Under the pieces are notes generated by a model. It had not been told where the DNA came from and ran no database searches. It was given only the letters and a program-made list of their open reading frames with translations. Made by a program: the position numbers and the translations under genes. Below, one piece after another: positions 40,226 through 50,144 of a stretch of 57,751 nucleotides of DNA; position 1 is the stretch's first letter; every line of letters begins with the position of its first letter. The stretch is from Bacteroidota bacterium (lineage in GTDB: Bacteria; Bacteroidota; Rhodothermia; Rhodothermales; Rubricoccaceae): the NCBI GenBank assembly GCA_022561755.1, contig JADFQN010000002.1:1-57751 (forward strand). Reading direction: 5' to 3'.

Positions 40226-42310
40226 TTAGCGTTTGGACGGCAGCGCGCGGAAAAGGATCTCCAGATCCAGCGTCAGCGATTGGTTGCGGGCGTAGAACCA
40301 GTACGCCCGATGCGTCTCGACGATGGAATCGGGCGGGTTCGGGATGGTGTCGAGGATGGAGACGATACCCGGCTGCAAGCCCCAGTCTTCCGGCGGATGG
40401 TGATGGGCCGTGTCGTAGCCGACCAGCGCCCTTCGCCCGGCCAACACCGACGGCATGCGAGCGGTGACTGACGCAATCGCGCGGAGGCGGCGCGACGAAG
40501 TAATACGCGCTGCCAGTTTCAGTGGGGGATGGATGGCCATGCTCACGAGGGCAACGGGTACTTCGAGCAGACGCCGTGAGAGTGGCGAGCGCAACGGCGC
40601 TACGGCGCGCTCGGCCGACATGAACGGCACCGAGAAATCCTCAACCGATGCCTTCCCGATTATCCGGTCTCGGCCGGAGGCGAGGATTTTGAATTGAACC
40701 GGCAGATCGCGGAGTTGGCGCATGTGGCCGAGAATGGCCGTGTTGGAAAGCGTGTCGGCGGCAAAAACCACGTCATCGGCTGCCTGAAGGCGTACCAGAT
40801 CGCGCAGGTGTCGCAGATGGCCTAGGTGCGGGATGGAATCGTTTCCATCGTGCCTGGGCTTATCTCCCACATAGCCCAACAGGAGGGTTGAGGGTCTCAT
40901 GCTCCGCCCAACGAGACGGCGGAGGCGACTGGCTTCGTTCGGCGAGCCCACGAGGAGTGTGCGGCGGAGGTCCTTGGTGCGGATGCGCTGCAGCAAGCGC
41001 TTTGCCACCAAGAGCACGCCCGTTCCCGTAAAACCAAGAAGAAGCACGGCCCGCGAAAAGGCAATGTCACGAACGAAGAACGAGATGGTAGCGACGACGA
41101 GCAGCGCGCCCGCAAGCCCTGTGAAGACGGGCCGGAGGTGCAGGCGGCGGCCTCGCCGGTAGCCGCCGAAGAGCGCCACGCCCAGAACGGCTGCTATGGT
41201 ATAGGCCGGAGTTACAACCAGATAGAACGATGACCCGAACCCGGCTGACCACAAGCGTGCTGCCCCGGCCATCATCCCGAAAACGAGAAGGAAGTCGAGC
41301 AAGACCGGCCCCACAGTCGTGAAGGCCCGCGTGACAAAGGTGAGCAGTGCGTGGACAAGGATTCCCAGTCGGATACAGAGTGCGAGCAGGCGGGAGCTAT
41401 TTCGCCGAAGCAACCCAGTTTCGGGGTTGCCGCTGAAGTGCTTCTCCACAAAGCGCAGCATGGCGCCGTAGAAGAGCCGAACGTAACGCAGTTCGCCCTT
41501 TTTGGTACTCTCGCCCTTGTAGTGGATGATCTGCGTTTCGGGTGTGTAGTAGATCTTCCAGCCCTGCTGCTGGATGCGGTAGCACCAGTCGAGGTCTTCG
41601 CCGTACATGAAGAAGGCCTCGTCGAAGAGACCTGCGCCTTCTTGGCTGAGAGCTTCTGCTCTTCCGTTCCCCCGTTCCGCCATTCTCCCATTCTCGTACA
41701 ACGCCGCATGCCGCACCATCATGCATGAGCCGGACAGGGCGTCCACCTCACTTTCCTGATCAATGGGGAGGTACGTGAGGTTGTAGCGGCCAAAGATGGG
41801 GCTGCGTGGGAAGAAGCGGCTCAGGCCCGTCAGCTTGTAGAACGCGACGGACGGCGTGGGGAAGGAGCGGCGGCTTTCGGGTGCGAACGTGCCGTCCGGA
41901 TTAAGGATGCTGCACCCGGCGGCTCCGGCGTCGGGGTGCTCGTCCATGAAGCGCACGAGCGTATGGAGAGTGTCTTCCTGTAGAAGCGTGTCCGGATTGA
42001 GAATCAGTAGATGCCGCCCCGAGGCCTCGCGGATGGCCTGGTTGTTGGCAGTGGCGAAGCCGACGTTCTCCTCGTTCTCGATCAAACGCACATCCGGGAA
42101 ACGCTCGCGCACCATCTGCGCAGAGCCGTCAGCCGAGTCGTTGTCTACCACAAAGGTCTCTACGGAAAGCCCTGCGCCTGCGCGCTCGACCGATTCGAGC
42201 GCCTGTTCGAGGAACTCCCGCACATTATAATTGACGATGATGACCGAAACGTCGGGCGTCTCGGCGGTCGATTTGGAGACCGCCGCGGTCTGAACGGGAG
42301 AGGCGCGCAT
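40226..42310 (-). CDS. GT2 glycosyltransferase fused to a degenerate polyprenyl-phosphate hexose-1-phosphate transferase-like region
   Basis: The 694-residue product starts at ATG 42310. Residues about 20-330 form a rhamnosyltransferase-like GT2 domain (VSVIIVNYNVREFLEQALES, VDNDSADGSAQMV, LLILNPDTLLQEDTL, FFMYGEDLDWCYRI). About four membrane segments follow (345-450), then a CoA-binding-like Rossmann domain (RRTLLVGSPNEASRLRRL) and a tail WGLQPGIVSILDT, YWFYARNQSLTLDLEILFRA that matches the end of WcaJ-type sugar transferases. The catalytic KFRSM-type segment of those enzymes is absent. It probably acts in surface polysaccharide synthesis. A 7-nt word array lies in the GT2 part at 41651-41700. 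Confidence 0.8.
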   Translation of the reverse strand: MRASPVQTAAVSKSTAETPDVSVIIVNYNVREFLEQALESVERAGAGLSVETFVVDNDSADGSAQMVRERFPDVRLIENEENVGFATANNQAIREASGRHLLILNPDTLLQEDTLHTLVRFMDEHPDAGAAGCSILNPDGTFAPESRRSFPTPSVAFYKLTGLSRFFPRSPIFGRYNLTYLPIDQESEVDALSGSCMMVRHAALYENGRMAERGNGRAEALSQEGAGLFDEAFFMYGEDLDWCYRIQQQGWKIYYTPETQIIHYKGESTKKGELRYVRLFYGAMLRFVEKHFSGNPETGLLRRNSSRLLALCIRLGILVHALLTFVTRAFTTVGPVLLDFLLVFGMMAGAARLWSAGFGSSFYLVVTPAYTIAAVLGVALFGGYRRGRRLHLRPVFTGLAGALLVVATISFFVRDIAFSRAVLLLGFTGTGVLLVAKRLLQRIRTKDLRRTLLVGSPNEASRLRRLVGRSMRPSTLLLGYVGDKPRHDGNDSIPHLGHLRHLRDLVRLQAADDVVFAADTLSNTAILGHMRQLRDLPVQFKILASGRDRIIGKASVEDFSVPFMSAERAVAPLRSPLSRRLLEVPVALVSMAIHPPLKLAARITSSRRLRAIASVTARMPSVLAGRRALVGYDTAHHHPPEDWGLQPGIVSILDTIPNPPDSIVETHRAYWFYARNQSLTLDLEILFRALPSKR
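41651..41700 (-). repeat. In-frame heptad insertion inside the GT2 coding region
   Basis: TTCCGTT CCCCCGT TCCGCCA TTCTCCCA TTCTCGT (plus strand) repeats words about every 7 nt and encodes about 20 extra residues (ENGRMAERGNGRAEALSQ) between VRHAALY and GLFDEAFFMYGED. GT2 homologues join these two segments directly. The frame is kept. Confidence 0.65.
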
Positions 42311-42322
42311 AGATAAACAAGG

Positions 42323-42338
42323 TACGGTTGTTACCGTA
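42323..42338. promoter_or_regulatory. Palindrome TACGGT-TGTT-ACCGTA in a divergent promoter region
   Basis: Perfect 6-bp inverted repeat with a 4-bp centre, in the 128-bp space between the divergent glycosyltransferase and MATE genes. The position suits an operator for either gene. No regulator gene is adjacent, so this is a weak inference. Confidence 0.35.
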
Positions 42339-42438
42339 ATGTGTGTGATAAAGAGGCGCGTGCGAATCTGATGACAGCGTGGTGAGCAGCCCACGTACCT
42401 TCCTGGCTTCGATTACCCGCTACTGTTGAAGACGTACG

Positions 42439-43830
42439 ATGCCTCAGCTTTACGTCATTCGCCGCGAGGTTCGTGCCACGTTTTTATTGGCAGCGCCTCT
42501 TGCCCTCACGCAGCTTGCCCAGATGGCGATGAGCTTCGTGGACGTGATCATGATCGGCCGTCTGGGTACGGTTGCACTTGCTGGAGGTGTTCTCGGCAGC
42601 GTGCTCTTCTTTACCCTGCTGCTGGTATGCATGGGTGTGGTGATGGCCGTAAACCCGATGGTGGCGCAAGCCGTCGGCGCGGAGGACAGCGACGAAGTCG
42701 GCCGGTCTGCGCGGCAGGGCCTGTGGCTGGCTACCGCTCTCGGCGTCCCGCTCGTGTTTTTGTTCGGTCCGTCCGAGTGGTTCTTGCTGGCCATGGGGCA
42801 GGAGCCGGAGGCCGCAAGCCTGGCCGCCGACTACCTGCTGGCCATTCGATGGGGCATCATCCCGAACTTGCTGTTCACCGCGCTCCGGGGTTTTTGCGAG
42901 GGGCTCGCGAGGCCACGGCCCGTTCTCATCATCACCCTCATCGCCGTGGTCATCAATGCGTTCGGCAACTGGGTGTTGATGTACGGCAAGCTCGGGTTAC
43001 CGGCACTCGGGCTGGCCGGGTGTGGGTGGAGTTCCTCCATCGTGATGGCGTCGATGCTCGTAATGCTCGTCGTTTTTATCCGGTGGTCGCCTGACCTGAG
43101 GGCGTACCGCGTCTTCGCCGGGCTTCGCAAACCGGATCGGGCTCACTTCCGGACGCTTTTCAAACTCGGTTGGCCCATCGGTGCGCAGTTCGGGCTGGAA
43201 GCCGGGCTGTTCTCGGCCTCCACACTGATCATCGGGTTGTTCGGGACGACGGCATTGGCAGCGCATCAGGTTGCACTTAATGCATCGAGCGTAACGTTTA
43301 TGATTCCGCTGGGCGTAGGGATGGCAGCAACGGTGCGGGTGGGGCAAGCCGTTGGCGCGGGGGATACATTGGGTTCGGCAAGGGCGGGGTGGACGGCCAT
43401 TGCGATGGGCACCACGTTCATGTTCGGCTCGGCGATGCTGTTCTGGTTCAAGCCGGAGTGGGTGGTGTGGGTCTACACGGGGCAGAATGCGGCTGGCCCG
43501 GTTGATGCCGCCGTTGTCCAACTTGCAGCTGGCCTTCTGGTCATTGCTGGAGTCTTTCAACTGTTCGACGGCGCGCAGGCCACGGCTGCCGGCGCGCTTC
43601 GGGGCCTCAAGGATACGCGCGTTCCGATGCTCATCGGGGCTACCTCCTATTGGATTGTGGGCATCGGGATAGGCCTGTTGCTGGCGTTTGGATTTGGGCT
43701 GGAGGCGAAAGGCATCTGGTGGGGCCTGACGGGCGGCCTCGCAACGGCGGCCGTTCTGTTGAACGCGCGGTTTCGGTACCTGGTGGGTAGGGAGGAAAGT
43801 GAACGCAAGGAACTTTCGCCCGGCGGCTAG
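42439..43830 (+). CDS. MATE family multidrug/cation efflux protein (NorM-like)
   Basis: The 463-residue protein has 12 hydrophobic segments and the MATE pattern: LAAPLALTQLAQMAMSFVDV, MIGRLGTVALAGGVLG, GEGLARP-like FCEGLARPRPVLII and, in the second half, FGTTALAAHQVALNASSVTF, MIPLGVGMAATVRVGQAVGA. It exports drugs or organic cations in exchange for Na+ or H+. Length normal, no partner gene. It diverges from the glycosyltransferase and is followed by the MITE upstream of actA. Confidence 0.95.
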   Translation: MPQLYVIRREVRATFLLAAPLALTQLAQMAMSFVDVIMIGRLGTVALAGGVLGSVLFFTLLLVCMGVVMAVNPMVAQAVGAEDSDEVGRSARQGLWLATALGVPLVFLFGPSEWFLLAMGQEPEAASLAADYLLAIRWGIIPNLLFTALRGFCEGLARPRPVLIITLIAVVINAFGNWVLMYGKLGLPALGLAGCGWSSSIVMASMLVMLVVFIRWSPDLRAYRVFAGLRKPDRAHFRTLFKLGWPIGAQFGLEAGLFSASTLIIGLFGTTALAAHQVALNASSVTFMIPLGVGMAATVRVGQAVGAGDTLGSARAGWTAIAMGTTFMFGSAMLFWFKPEWVVWVYTGQNAAGPVDAAVVQLAAGLLVIAGVFQLFDGAQATAAGALRGLKDTRVPMLIGATSYWIVGIGIGLLLAFGFGLEAKGIWWGLTGGLATAAVLLNARFRYLVGREESERKELSPGG

Positions 43831-44135
43831 CCTCCACCTCTCCAGCTTATCCAACGGGGTTTCAAGCTATATTCTCCAGCCCTGCGGGCGGGGTTTTCTA
43901 CCTTCTGGATCGCCAGCATCCCTCTTCTCACGCGTCTCACCTAGTGGCCCCGGAGGCCGTCGAAAAAATGATCCTACCTGCGGCGGCGGCTCTCGGTCGA
44001 TCTCTGCGTTTCGAGAATCTTGACGAATCACCAATTCGCCTGCGATCTCGAGCCTTGATCTCGACCGACATCCGCGCGCCTCGGCGACAGAGCATTATTT
44101 CGACAACCTCCTGAAAGGGTCGGTTCTTCGCGCCG
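43831..44135. other. Gap upstream of the respiratory operon
   Basis: The 305-bp stretch between the MATE gene and actA holds the MITE at 43953-44110. Before it a GCCCTGCGGGC hairpin (43879-43889) followed by GGGGTTTT may end MATE transcription. Only 25 bp separate the element from the actA ATG, so the operon promoter lies within or before the element. No promoter motif was clear. Confidence 0.55.
43953..44110 (+). mobile_element. MITE-like element, copy 5, directly upstream of actA
   Basis: The 158-bp element has terminal repeats GAGGCCGTCGAAAAAATGATC and GAGCATTATTTCGACAACCTC (17 of 21 matching as inverted copies). The interior has CCTGCGGCGGCGGCTC, GGTCGATCTC, CGCCTGCGATCTCGAG and CTCGGCGACAGAG, shared with the copies at 11348 and 34016. 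Confidence 0.85.
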
Positions 44136-44807
44136 ATGCCGCAGATTTTCCCTCGCAAGGCGAACGCACTGCCCGCCGTCTCCCTGATGGGGGCGCTTGG
44201 TGGCGGTCTGGTAGTCGTCCTCGTTGTCTGGTACTTCTTCTCGCCGAAATTCACGGACGTGGGCTATCAGCCCGAGCAACCGGTGCCGTACAGTCACGCA
44301 CTCCACGCCGGTGAGTTCGCCATCGACTGCCGGTATTGCCACAACCACGTGGAGACCAGCGAGCACGCCAACATCCCGTCCACGCAGACCTGCATGAACT
44401 GCCACTCGCAGGTGCGGACGGAGTCGCTGAAGCTCCTGCCCGTGCGCGAGAGCTGGGCCGCCGGCACACCGATTCCATGGGTGAACGTCCACTTCCTGCC
44501 GGACTACGTGCAGTTCTCGCACGCCGTTCACGTAAATGTGGGGGTGGGATGTGAGAGTTGCCACGGCCGAATAGACCAGATGGAGGAGGTCGCGTTAGAA
44601 GAGCCGCTCTCTATGAGTTGGTGCCTCGACTGCCACCGCAATCCGGAGGAAAGCCTCCGCGATCCTGCTCTCGTCACGCAGATGGGCTTCAACGAGGAAG
44701 TCCGCGCCGACGGCGCAACCTTTGCTGCCTACGTCGCTGCCAACACGGCCCGCATCGAGGCCGAAGGCATCCAGCCCCCGCTGAACTGCTCAGCTTGTCA
44801 CTATTAG
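44136..44807 (+). CDS. actA: Alternative complex III subunit ActA, pentahaem cytochrome c
   Basis: ActA is the membrane-anchored multihaem cytochrome of alternative complex III, a quinol:acceptor oxidoreductase that replaces the bc1 complex. The 223-residue protein has one N-terminal membrane segment (ALGGGLVVVLVVWYFF) and five CxxCH haem motifs: CRYCH, CMNCH, CESCH, CLDCH and CSACH. The number fits the R. marinus protein. It is the first gene of the operon; a hairpin of heptad words separates it from actB. Confidence 0.96.
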   Translation: MPQIFPRKANALPAVSLMGALGGGLVVVLVVWYFFSPKFTDVGYQPEQPVPYSHALHAGEFAIDCRYCHNHVETSEHANIPSTQTCMNCHSQVRTESLKLLPVRESWAAGTPIPWVNVHFLPDYVQFSHAVHVNVGVGCESCHGRIDQMEEVALEEPLSMSWCLDCHRNPEESLRDPALVTQMGFNEEVRADGATFAAYVAANTARIEAEGIQPPLNCSACHY

Positions 44808-44812
44808 GGCTT

Positions 44813-44876
44813 TGTTCTTGGTTCTTAGTGCCTTGTTTTTCGTTACCCAGGCACTAAAAACTAAGAACGAAGAACT
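44813..44876. repeat. Heptad hairpin between actA and actB (GTTCTTG / AACGAAG type)
   Basis: GTTCTTGGTTCTTAGTGCC pairs with GGCACTAAAAACTAAGAACGAAGAAC. Both arms show 7-nt spacing (GTTCTTG GTTCTTA; AACTAAG AACGAAG). It fills nearly the whole 78-bp gap. Confidence 0.85.
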
Positions 44877-44885
44877 ACCTCACCC

Positions 44886-47800
44886 ATGATCGACCTCGAC
44901 GTTCTCACCCCGTCTGATGTTATAGCGGATGGCGCGCCCACGGTCTGGCGCAGCCGGGAGGATCTGGCTGGTACGGCCGAATACGCGGTGTTCCGCGCCA
45001 ACGAGTTTCTGCCGGGCGCCACGGATGCCGGCGAGCTTGAAGTTGACGCGGGCCCCTCGCGCCGGACGTTCCTCCAGATCATGGGCGCCTCGATGGCGAT
45101 GATGGGTCTGGCGGGATGCCGCCGCCCGGCGGAGGAGATCCTGCCGTACGCCCGCAAGCCGGAGGAAGTCGTTCCCGGCCTTCCCAACTTCTACGCCACG
45201 GCTATGCCGTTTGCGGGCGCCGTGCAGGCGCTGCTGGTGGAGAGCTACGAAGGCCGCCCCACCAAAATTGAGGGCAACCCCGAGCACCCCGTCAGCCGGG
45301 GGAAGTCGGGCCTGTTTGCACAGGCCAGCATCTTAAACCTCTACGACCCCGACCGCTCGCGCACGGTGTACCGCAATGGCTCGGCCTCGACGTGGAATGA
45401 GTTTCTCTCGGCCGTTCAGGGTATGAACGCGGACGGCGCTTCGGTCGCGGTGATTGCCGAGCCGTCTTCTTCCACCACGCAGGCGAGCATCCAGCAGCAG
45501 TTCGAGCAGCGTTTTCCCGGCGCCCGGTGGATCGAGTTGCACGCCAACGGCGACGACGTTACGGCGCTGGGCACGCAGGCCGCCTTCGGCCGACCGCTCC
45601 GCCCGCATTACAAGCTCTCCAGCGCAGATGTAATCGTCTCCTTCGACGCCGACTTTATTGGTTCGGAGGATCCGAACAGTGTCTGGAACAGTCGGGAGTA
45701 CGCAGCAAGCCGCAACGTGGACGTGCGCGGTTCGATGAGCCGCCTCTATGCCTTCGAGAGCACGTACACGGGCACGGGCGGCATGGCTGACCACCGCAAG
45801 GCACTCCGCGCGTGCGACATCGCGCACGTGGCTGCGGCCGTCGGGCAGGGCCTTGGTGTAGGAAACGGATCTCTCGGATCGAGCACGTTTGCCGGCGACC
45901 CGATGGTCCAGGCCATCGTTCAGGATGTGCGGGCCGCCGGCGGCAACGCCGCGTTTGTGGCCGGCCCGACGCAGCCCGTGCAAGTCCACGCTCTGTGCGC
46001 GGCGTTGAATGCGCAGTTCGGCGGCAACGTGGTGGAGTACCTCGACACCGGCGCTGTCTCGGTTACGTCGCTCTCTCAATCTATGGCGACGCTCGTAGAG
46101 GACATGCAGGCCGGGCGGATCCAGCTTCTGCTGATGCTCGGCGCGAACCCGGGGTACAGCCTCCCGGCCAATCTCAACTTCGCCGAAGCCATCGGCAACG
46201 TGGGTATGTCGGTCCACGTTGGTCTCCACCGCGACGAGACGGGGCAACTGGCAACGTGGCACGTTCCGGGTACGCATTTCCTTGAGGCATGGGATGACGG
46301 CCGCGCATGGGACGGCACGCTGTCTATCATCCAGCCACTGATTGCACCTTTGTATAAGGCCGCGCATTCCAACCTGGAAATCCTTAGCCTGTTTGCAACG
46401 GGGCAGTACAGGGGCGGCTATGAACTCGTTCGCGGTACGCTGCGCCCGGCGCTCGGCTCGGAGGATGCTTGGCGCACGGCCTTGCACGACGGATTCGTCC
46501 CGAACACGCAGTACGCAGTAGCCGGCGTTGCCGGTGGCGCTCCCGACTTGTCGGGACTTCCGGTGATGGCCGACGATGAGACCGAAGTCGTCTTCCGCAC
46601 CTCACCCAAGCTCCACGACGGCGCCTTCTCGAACAACGCGTGGATGCAGGAGCTTCCGCACCCGGTGTCCAAGCTCGTCTGGGACAACGCGGCCACCATG
46701 AGCCGCGCCACGGCCGACGCCCTCGGTGTGAACATCGCGCTGTCGAAGGGCAAGCACGAGGCCGACATCATCACCCTGTCCGTAAACGGCGTGGACCGCA
46801 CGCTGCCGGTTTGGGTTCAGGAAGGCCATCCGGACGGATCCATCACCGTGACCCTTGGTTACGGCCGCAACCTGGCCTCCGAGCGGCAGGTGAGCGACCG
46901 CAATTTGCTAGCGCGCATCTTCGACCGCGATGTAGATATCTACAGGCCCGGCCCACTCGCCAACGGCGTAGGCACGAACGTCGGCCCGATGCGCTCGCTC
47001 GGCAACATGGCCGTGGCTACGGCATCGAGCATCGCCGCGACGGGCGAGTCGATGATGCTCGTCACAACGCAGGACCACGGTTCGATGGAGGGCCGCGCCA
47101 TCGTGCGGATGACGACGCTGGAGGAGTATCAGAGCGACCCCGAGGTTATCCAGCACCAGCAGCACATCCTCGACAACACACCGTGGGAAGACTACCCGCC
47201 GCTCTGGACCGAGCCGCGCGCGGCCTCGGACGACCCGCGCATCGCGAATGCGATGTATTCGAGCGAGCAGTGGGGGATGAGTATCGACCTGAATACCTGC
47301 ACGGGATGCAACGCCTGCGTGGTGGCCTGCCAGAGCGAGAACAACATTCAGGTGGTGGGCAAGGATCAGGTGTCGCGCGGGCGCGAGCTGCAGTGGCTGC
47401 GTATCGACCGCTACTACACCGGCAACGAGGCCAACCCCGGCATGGTCGTTCAGCCGATGATGTGCCAGCACTGCGAGAACGCGCCGTGCGAGTCCGTTTG
47501 CCCGGTTGCGGCGACGAGCCACAGCCCGGACGGCCTCAACGAGATGACGTACAACCGCTGCATTGGCACGCGGTACTGCTCGAACAACTGCCCGTACAAG
47601 GTGCGCCGCTTCAACTACTACAACTGGGTCAAGACGCTGCCGATTGAGGTCCGGATGGCGCAGAACCCGAACGTGACGATGCGGTTCCGCGGCGTGATGG
47701 AGAAGTGTACGTACTGCGTGCAGCGCATCCGCCGGACGCAGCAGTATGCGCACATCGAGGACCGCCCGATCCGCGACGGCGAGATTTCGACGGCCTGCCA

Positions 47801-47978
47801 GCAGGCGTGCCCGTCGGACGCGATCACGTTCGGCAACATCGCCGATCCAGAATCGGCGGTGGCGAAGAGCAAGCACAATCCGCGCGGCTACGACGTGCTG
47901 GCCGAATTGGCCGTGAAGCCGCGCACCAGCTACCTCGCGCGACTCCGCAATCCTCATCCGAGCCTGGCCGAAGCCTGA
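44886..47978 (+). CDS. actB: Alternative complex III subunit ActB, molybdopterin-oxidoreductase-like with Fe-S domain
   Basis: The 1030-residue protein combines a molybdopterin-oxidoreductase-like region (about residues 60-760), which in ACIII lacks the cofactor, with a C-terminal ferredoxin-like domain. The N-terminus has a Tat-type sequence [20 protein letters not shown], which also forms a lipobox. Four cysteine groups bind the Fe-S clusters: [35 protein letters not shown] and [10 protein letters not shown] with CQQACP. It is a peripheral, periplasm-facing subunit that passes electrons toward ActA. The ActC gene follows with a 2-bp gap. Confidence 0.96.
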   Translation: MIDLDVLTPSDVIADGAPTVWRSREDLAGTAEYAVFRANEFLPGATDAGELEVDAGPSRRTFLQIMGASMAMMGLAGCRRPAEEILPYARKPEEVVPGLPNFYATAMPFAGAVQALLVESYEGRPTKIEGNPEHPVSRGKSGLFAQASILNLYDPDRSRTVYRNGSASTWNEFLSAVQGMNADGASVAVIAEPSSSTTQASIQQQFEQRFPGARWIELHANGDDVTALGTQAAFGRPLRPHYKLSSADVIVSFDADFIGSEDPNSVWNSREYAASRNVDVRGSMSRLYAFESTYTGTGGMADHRKALRACDIAHVAAAVGQGLGVGNGSLGSSTFAGDPMVQAIVQDVRAAGGNAAFVAGPTQPVQVHALCAALNAQFGGNVVEYLDTGAVSVTSLSQSMATLVEDMQAGRIQLLLMLGANPGYSLPANLNFAEAIGNVGMSVHVGLHRDETGQLATWHVPGTHFLEAWDDGRAWDGTLSIIQPLIAPLYKAAHSNLEILSLFATGQYRGGYELVRGTLRPALGSEDAWRTALHDGFVPNTQYAVAGVAGGAPDLSGLPVMADDETEVVFRTSPKLHDGAFSNNAWMQELPHPVSKLVWDNAATMSRATADALGVNIALSKGKHEADIITLSVNGVDRTLPVWVQEGHPDGSITVTLGYGRNLASERQVSDRNLLARIFDRDVDIYRPGPLANGVGTNVGPMRSLGNMAVATASSIAATGESMMLVTTQDHGSMEGRAIVRMTTLEEYQSDPEVIQHQQHILDNTPWEDYPPLWTEPRAASDDPRIANAMYSSEQWGMSIDLNTCTGCNACVVACQSENNIQVVGKDQVSRGRELQWLRIDRYYTGNEANPGMVVQPMMCQHCENAPCESVCPVAATSHSPDGLNEMTYNRCIGTRYCSNNCPYKVRRFNYYNWVKTLPIEVRMAQNPNVTMRFRGVMEKCTYCVQRIRRTQQYAHIEDRPIRDGEISTACQQACPSDAITFGNIADPESAVAKSKHNPRGYDVLAELAVKPRTSYLARLRNPHPSLAEA

Positions 47979-47980
47979 TT

Positions 47981-49462
47981 ATGGCGACGACTTCAACTTC
48001 TTACGACGAATCTTCGCTCGCGTACCCGGCGGGCGTTCCGAAGACGCTTGAGGATGCGCCGCTGGTAGGCGGCAACCTGTCTTTTCACGACGTAACCGAG
48101 CTCATTGCGGGGCACAACGAGAAGAAGACGCCCCTCTTCTGGTTTTTCGGCTTCTCCGTCGCCCTCTTTCTGCTGGGGATATTCGGCCTCTCCATCTCCT
48201 ACCTCGTGTGGAACGGCACGGGTACGTGGGGTGTGAACAACCCGGTTGGCTGGGGCTGGGCCATCGTCAACTTCGTGTGGTGGGTTGGTATCGGCCACGC
48301 GGGCACACTGATTTCGGCGATTCTCTTCCTCTTCAGGCAGCGTTGGCGAACGTCCATCAACCGCGCGGCGGAGGCGATGACGCTCTTCGCCGTGGCCTGT
48401 GCGCTCGTCTTCCCGACGTTTCATACCGGCCGGCCGTGGCTCGATTACTGGATGATGCCGGTCCCGAACCAGATGGCGTTGTGGCCGCAGTTCAAGAGCC
48501 CACTGATGTGGGATGTGTTCGCGGTTTCCATCTACGGCATGGTTTCGCTGCTCTTCTGGTACACCGGCCTCATCCCCGACCTGGCCACGCTGCGCGACCG
48601 CGCTACGGGCCTCCGCCAGAAGATCATCGGCATTATGGCGTTGGGCTGGACGGGTTCCAACCGGCACTGGAGGCACTACGACCGCGCCTACCTAATCCTT
48701 GCGGGCCTCGCTACGCCGCTGGTCCTCTCGGTACACTCGGTTGTGTCGTTCGACTTTGCGGTGTCCATCGTGCCCGGCTGGCATACCACCATATTCCCAC
48801 CGTACTTCGTTGCGGGCGCCATCTTCTCCGGCTTCGCGATGGTGATGACGCTGCTGCTCGTGGCGCGCAAGGCTTACAACCTGCAAAACCTCATCACGCT
48901 CGACCACCTCGAGAAGATGAACCTCATCATTTTGCTGACGGGCAGTATCGTCGGTTTCGCGTACATCACGGAGTTCTTCATGGCGTGGTACAGCGGCGTG
49001 GCCTACGAGCAATATGCCTTCCGCAACCGTGCCTTTGGCGACTATGCGTGGGCGTACTGGATTATGATGAGCTGCAACCTGCTCCTGCCGCAGCTTTACT
49101 GGGTGAAGAAGTTCCGCCGTAGCATCCCGTTGATGTTCACGATCGCCATCGTCGTGAACATCGGTATGTGGTTCGAGCGTTTCGTGATTGTGGTATCGAG
49201 CCTCCACCGCGACTACCTGCCGTCCAGCTGGGATTACTACTCGCCCACCATCTGGGACGCCGGGATCTACCTCGGCACCTTCGGCCTCTTCTTTACGCTG
49301 TTCTTCCTGTTCCTTCGCTTCTTCCCGATGGTCGCCATCGCCGAAATCAAGGGTGTGCTGCCGCAGGCGAATCCTCACTATTACGATCATGGGCAAGGCG
49401 ACGGGCATGCGGGAGAAGCGCCGAAAGCAGCCGTTTCCGCTAAAACCGATGAGGTGGGTTGA
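47981..49462 (+). CDS. actC: Alternative complex III subunit ActC, NrfD-like quinol-binding membrane protein
   Basis: The 493-residue integral membrane protein has about ten transmembrane segments and belongs to the NrfD/PsrC family, which binds the quinol and may pass protons. Typical parts are [57 protein letters not shown] and [12 protein letters not shown]. The ATG at 47981 was chosen two bases after the actB stop; an upstream extension overlaps actB and is unlikely. The stop overlaps the actD ATG (TGATG). Confidence 0.96.
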   Translation: MATTSTSYDESSLAYPAGVPKTLEDAPLVGGNLSFHDVTELIAGHNEKKTPLFWFFGFSVALFLLGIFGLSISYLVWNGTGTWGVNNPVGWGWAIVNFVWWVGIGHAGTLISAILFLFRQRWRTSINRAAEAMTLFAVACALVFPTFHTGRPWLDYWMMPVPNQMALWPQFKSPLMWDVFAVSIYGMVSLLFWYTGLIPDLATLRDRATGLRQKIIGIMALGWTGSNRHWRHYDRAYLILAGLATPLVLSVHSVVSFDFAVSIVPGWHTTIFPPYFVAGAIFSGFAMVMTLLLVARKAYNLQNLITLDHLEKMNLIILLTGSIVGFAYITEFFMAWYSGVAYEQYAFRNRAFGDYAWAYWIMMSCNLLLPQLYWVKKFRRSIPLMFTIAIVVNIGMWFERFVIVVSSLHRDYLPSSWDYYSPTIWDAGIYLGTFGLFFTLFFLFLRFFPMVAIAEIKGVLPQANPHYYDHGQGDGHAGEAPKAAVSAKTDEVG

Positions 49463-50073
49463 TGTTTAGCGCAATCAAGAACAGGCTGGCCGACCATGCC
49501 AACCAGCACGTGGGTTTGCTGGCGGAGTTCTCCGACCCTGGATCGCTGATGCAAGCCGTCAAGGCGCTTCGCAAGCGAGGCTACTCGCGGCTGGACACCT
49601 TCTCGCCGTTCGCAATCCACGGGATGGACAAGGCGATTGGCCTCGGCACGAGCCTCCTCGGCTACATCGTTTTTATCGGCGGACTTGCCGGCTGCGCGCT
49701 GGGCGTCTGGCTTCAGTGGTGGACGAGCGCGGTAAGCTACCCCATCAACATTGCGAACAAGCCGCTTTTCTCCGTGGAGCCGAGCATGCCCATCATCTTC
49801 GAGTTGATGATTCTATTCTCTGCGCTGACGGCCGTGGGAGCGATGCTCGCCCTGAACGCGCTTCCCAAACCCTACAACCCGCTCTTCTTCTCGAAGCGGT
49901 TCGCACGCGCCACGGATGATGGCTTTTTCCTCCACATTCAGGAGACCGACGACCTGTTCGACCGTGCAGCCACGGCGCAAGCGCTTTCCGAAGAAGGCGC
50001 ACTGGCTATCGAGTACGTCAGCCACGAAGGCGCTGAAGACGTGACCGCACCCGATTCCATAAACGAGACCTGA
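49462..50073 (+). CDS. actD: Alternative complex III subunit ActD (DUF3341)
   Basis: The 203-residue DUF3341 protein has two membrane segments (GYIVFIGGLAGCALGVWLQW and IIFELMILFSALTAVGAML) and a soluble N-terminal part with LLAEFSDPGSLMQAVKALRK. It anchors within ACIII. The ATG at 49462 overlaps the actC stop; a TTG three bases upstream is a possible alternative. A heptad hairpin follows in the 71-bp gap before actE. Confidence 0.94.
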   Translation: MFSAIKNRLADHANQHVGLLAEFSDPGSLMQAVKALRKRGYSRLDTFSPFAIHGMDKAIGLGTSLLGYIVFIGGLAGCALGVWLQWWTSAVSYPINIANKPLFSVEPSMPIIFELMILFSALTAVGAMLALNALPKPYNPLFFSKRFARATDDGFFLHIQETDDLFDRAATAQALSEEGALAIEYVSHEGAEDVTAPDSINET

Positions 50074-50076
50074 GTA

Positions 50077-50140
50077 TTAGTGCGTAATGCGTAGTGCGTA
50101 ATTGGCTCTTCCTTACGCAATACGAAATACGAAGTACGAT
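50077..50140. repeat. Heptad hairpin between actD and actE (TGCGTAA / ACGCAAT type)
   Basis: TGCGTAATGCGTAGTGCGTAA is opposed by TTACGCAATACGAAATACG and GAAGTACG around a short loop (TTGGCTCTTCC). Both arms are in 7-nt register. It fills the gap between the two genes. Confidence 0.88.
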
Positions 50141-50144
50141 TTCC

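Noticed and set aside
45333-46487. Long minus-strand open frame opposite actB
   Set aside because: Antisense to ActB, with a composition that mirrors it; no start signal or family match.
46544-46557. CCCGACTTGTCGGG palindrome inside actB, similar to the one in MITE copy 1
   Set aside because: It is a short palindrome lying in intact coding sequence; two occurrences do not establish a repeat family.
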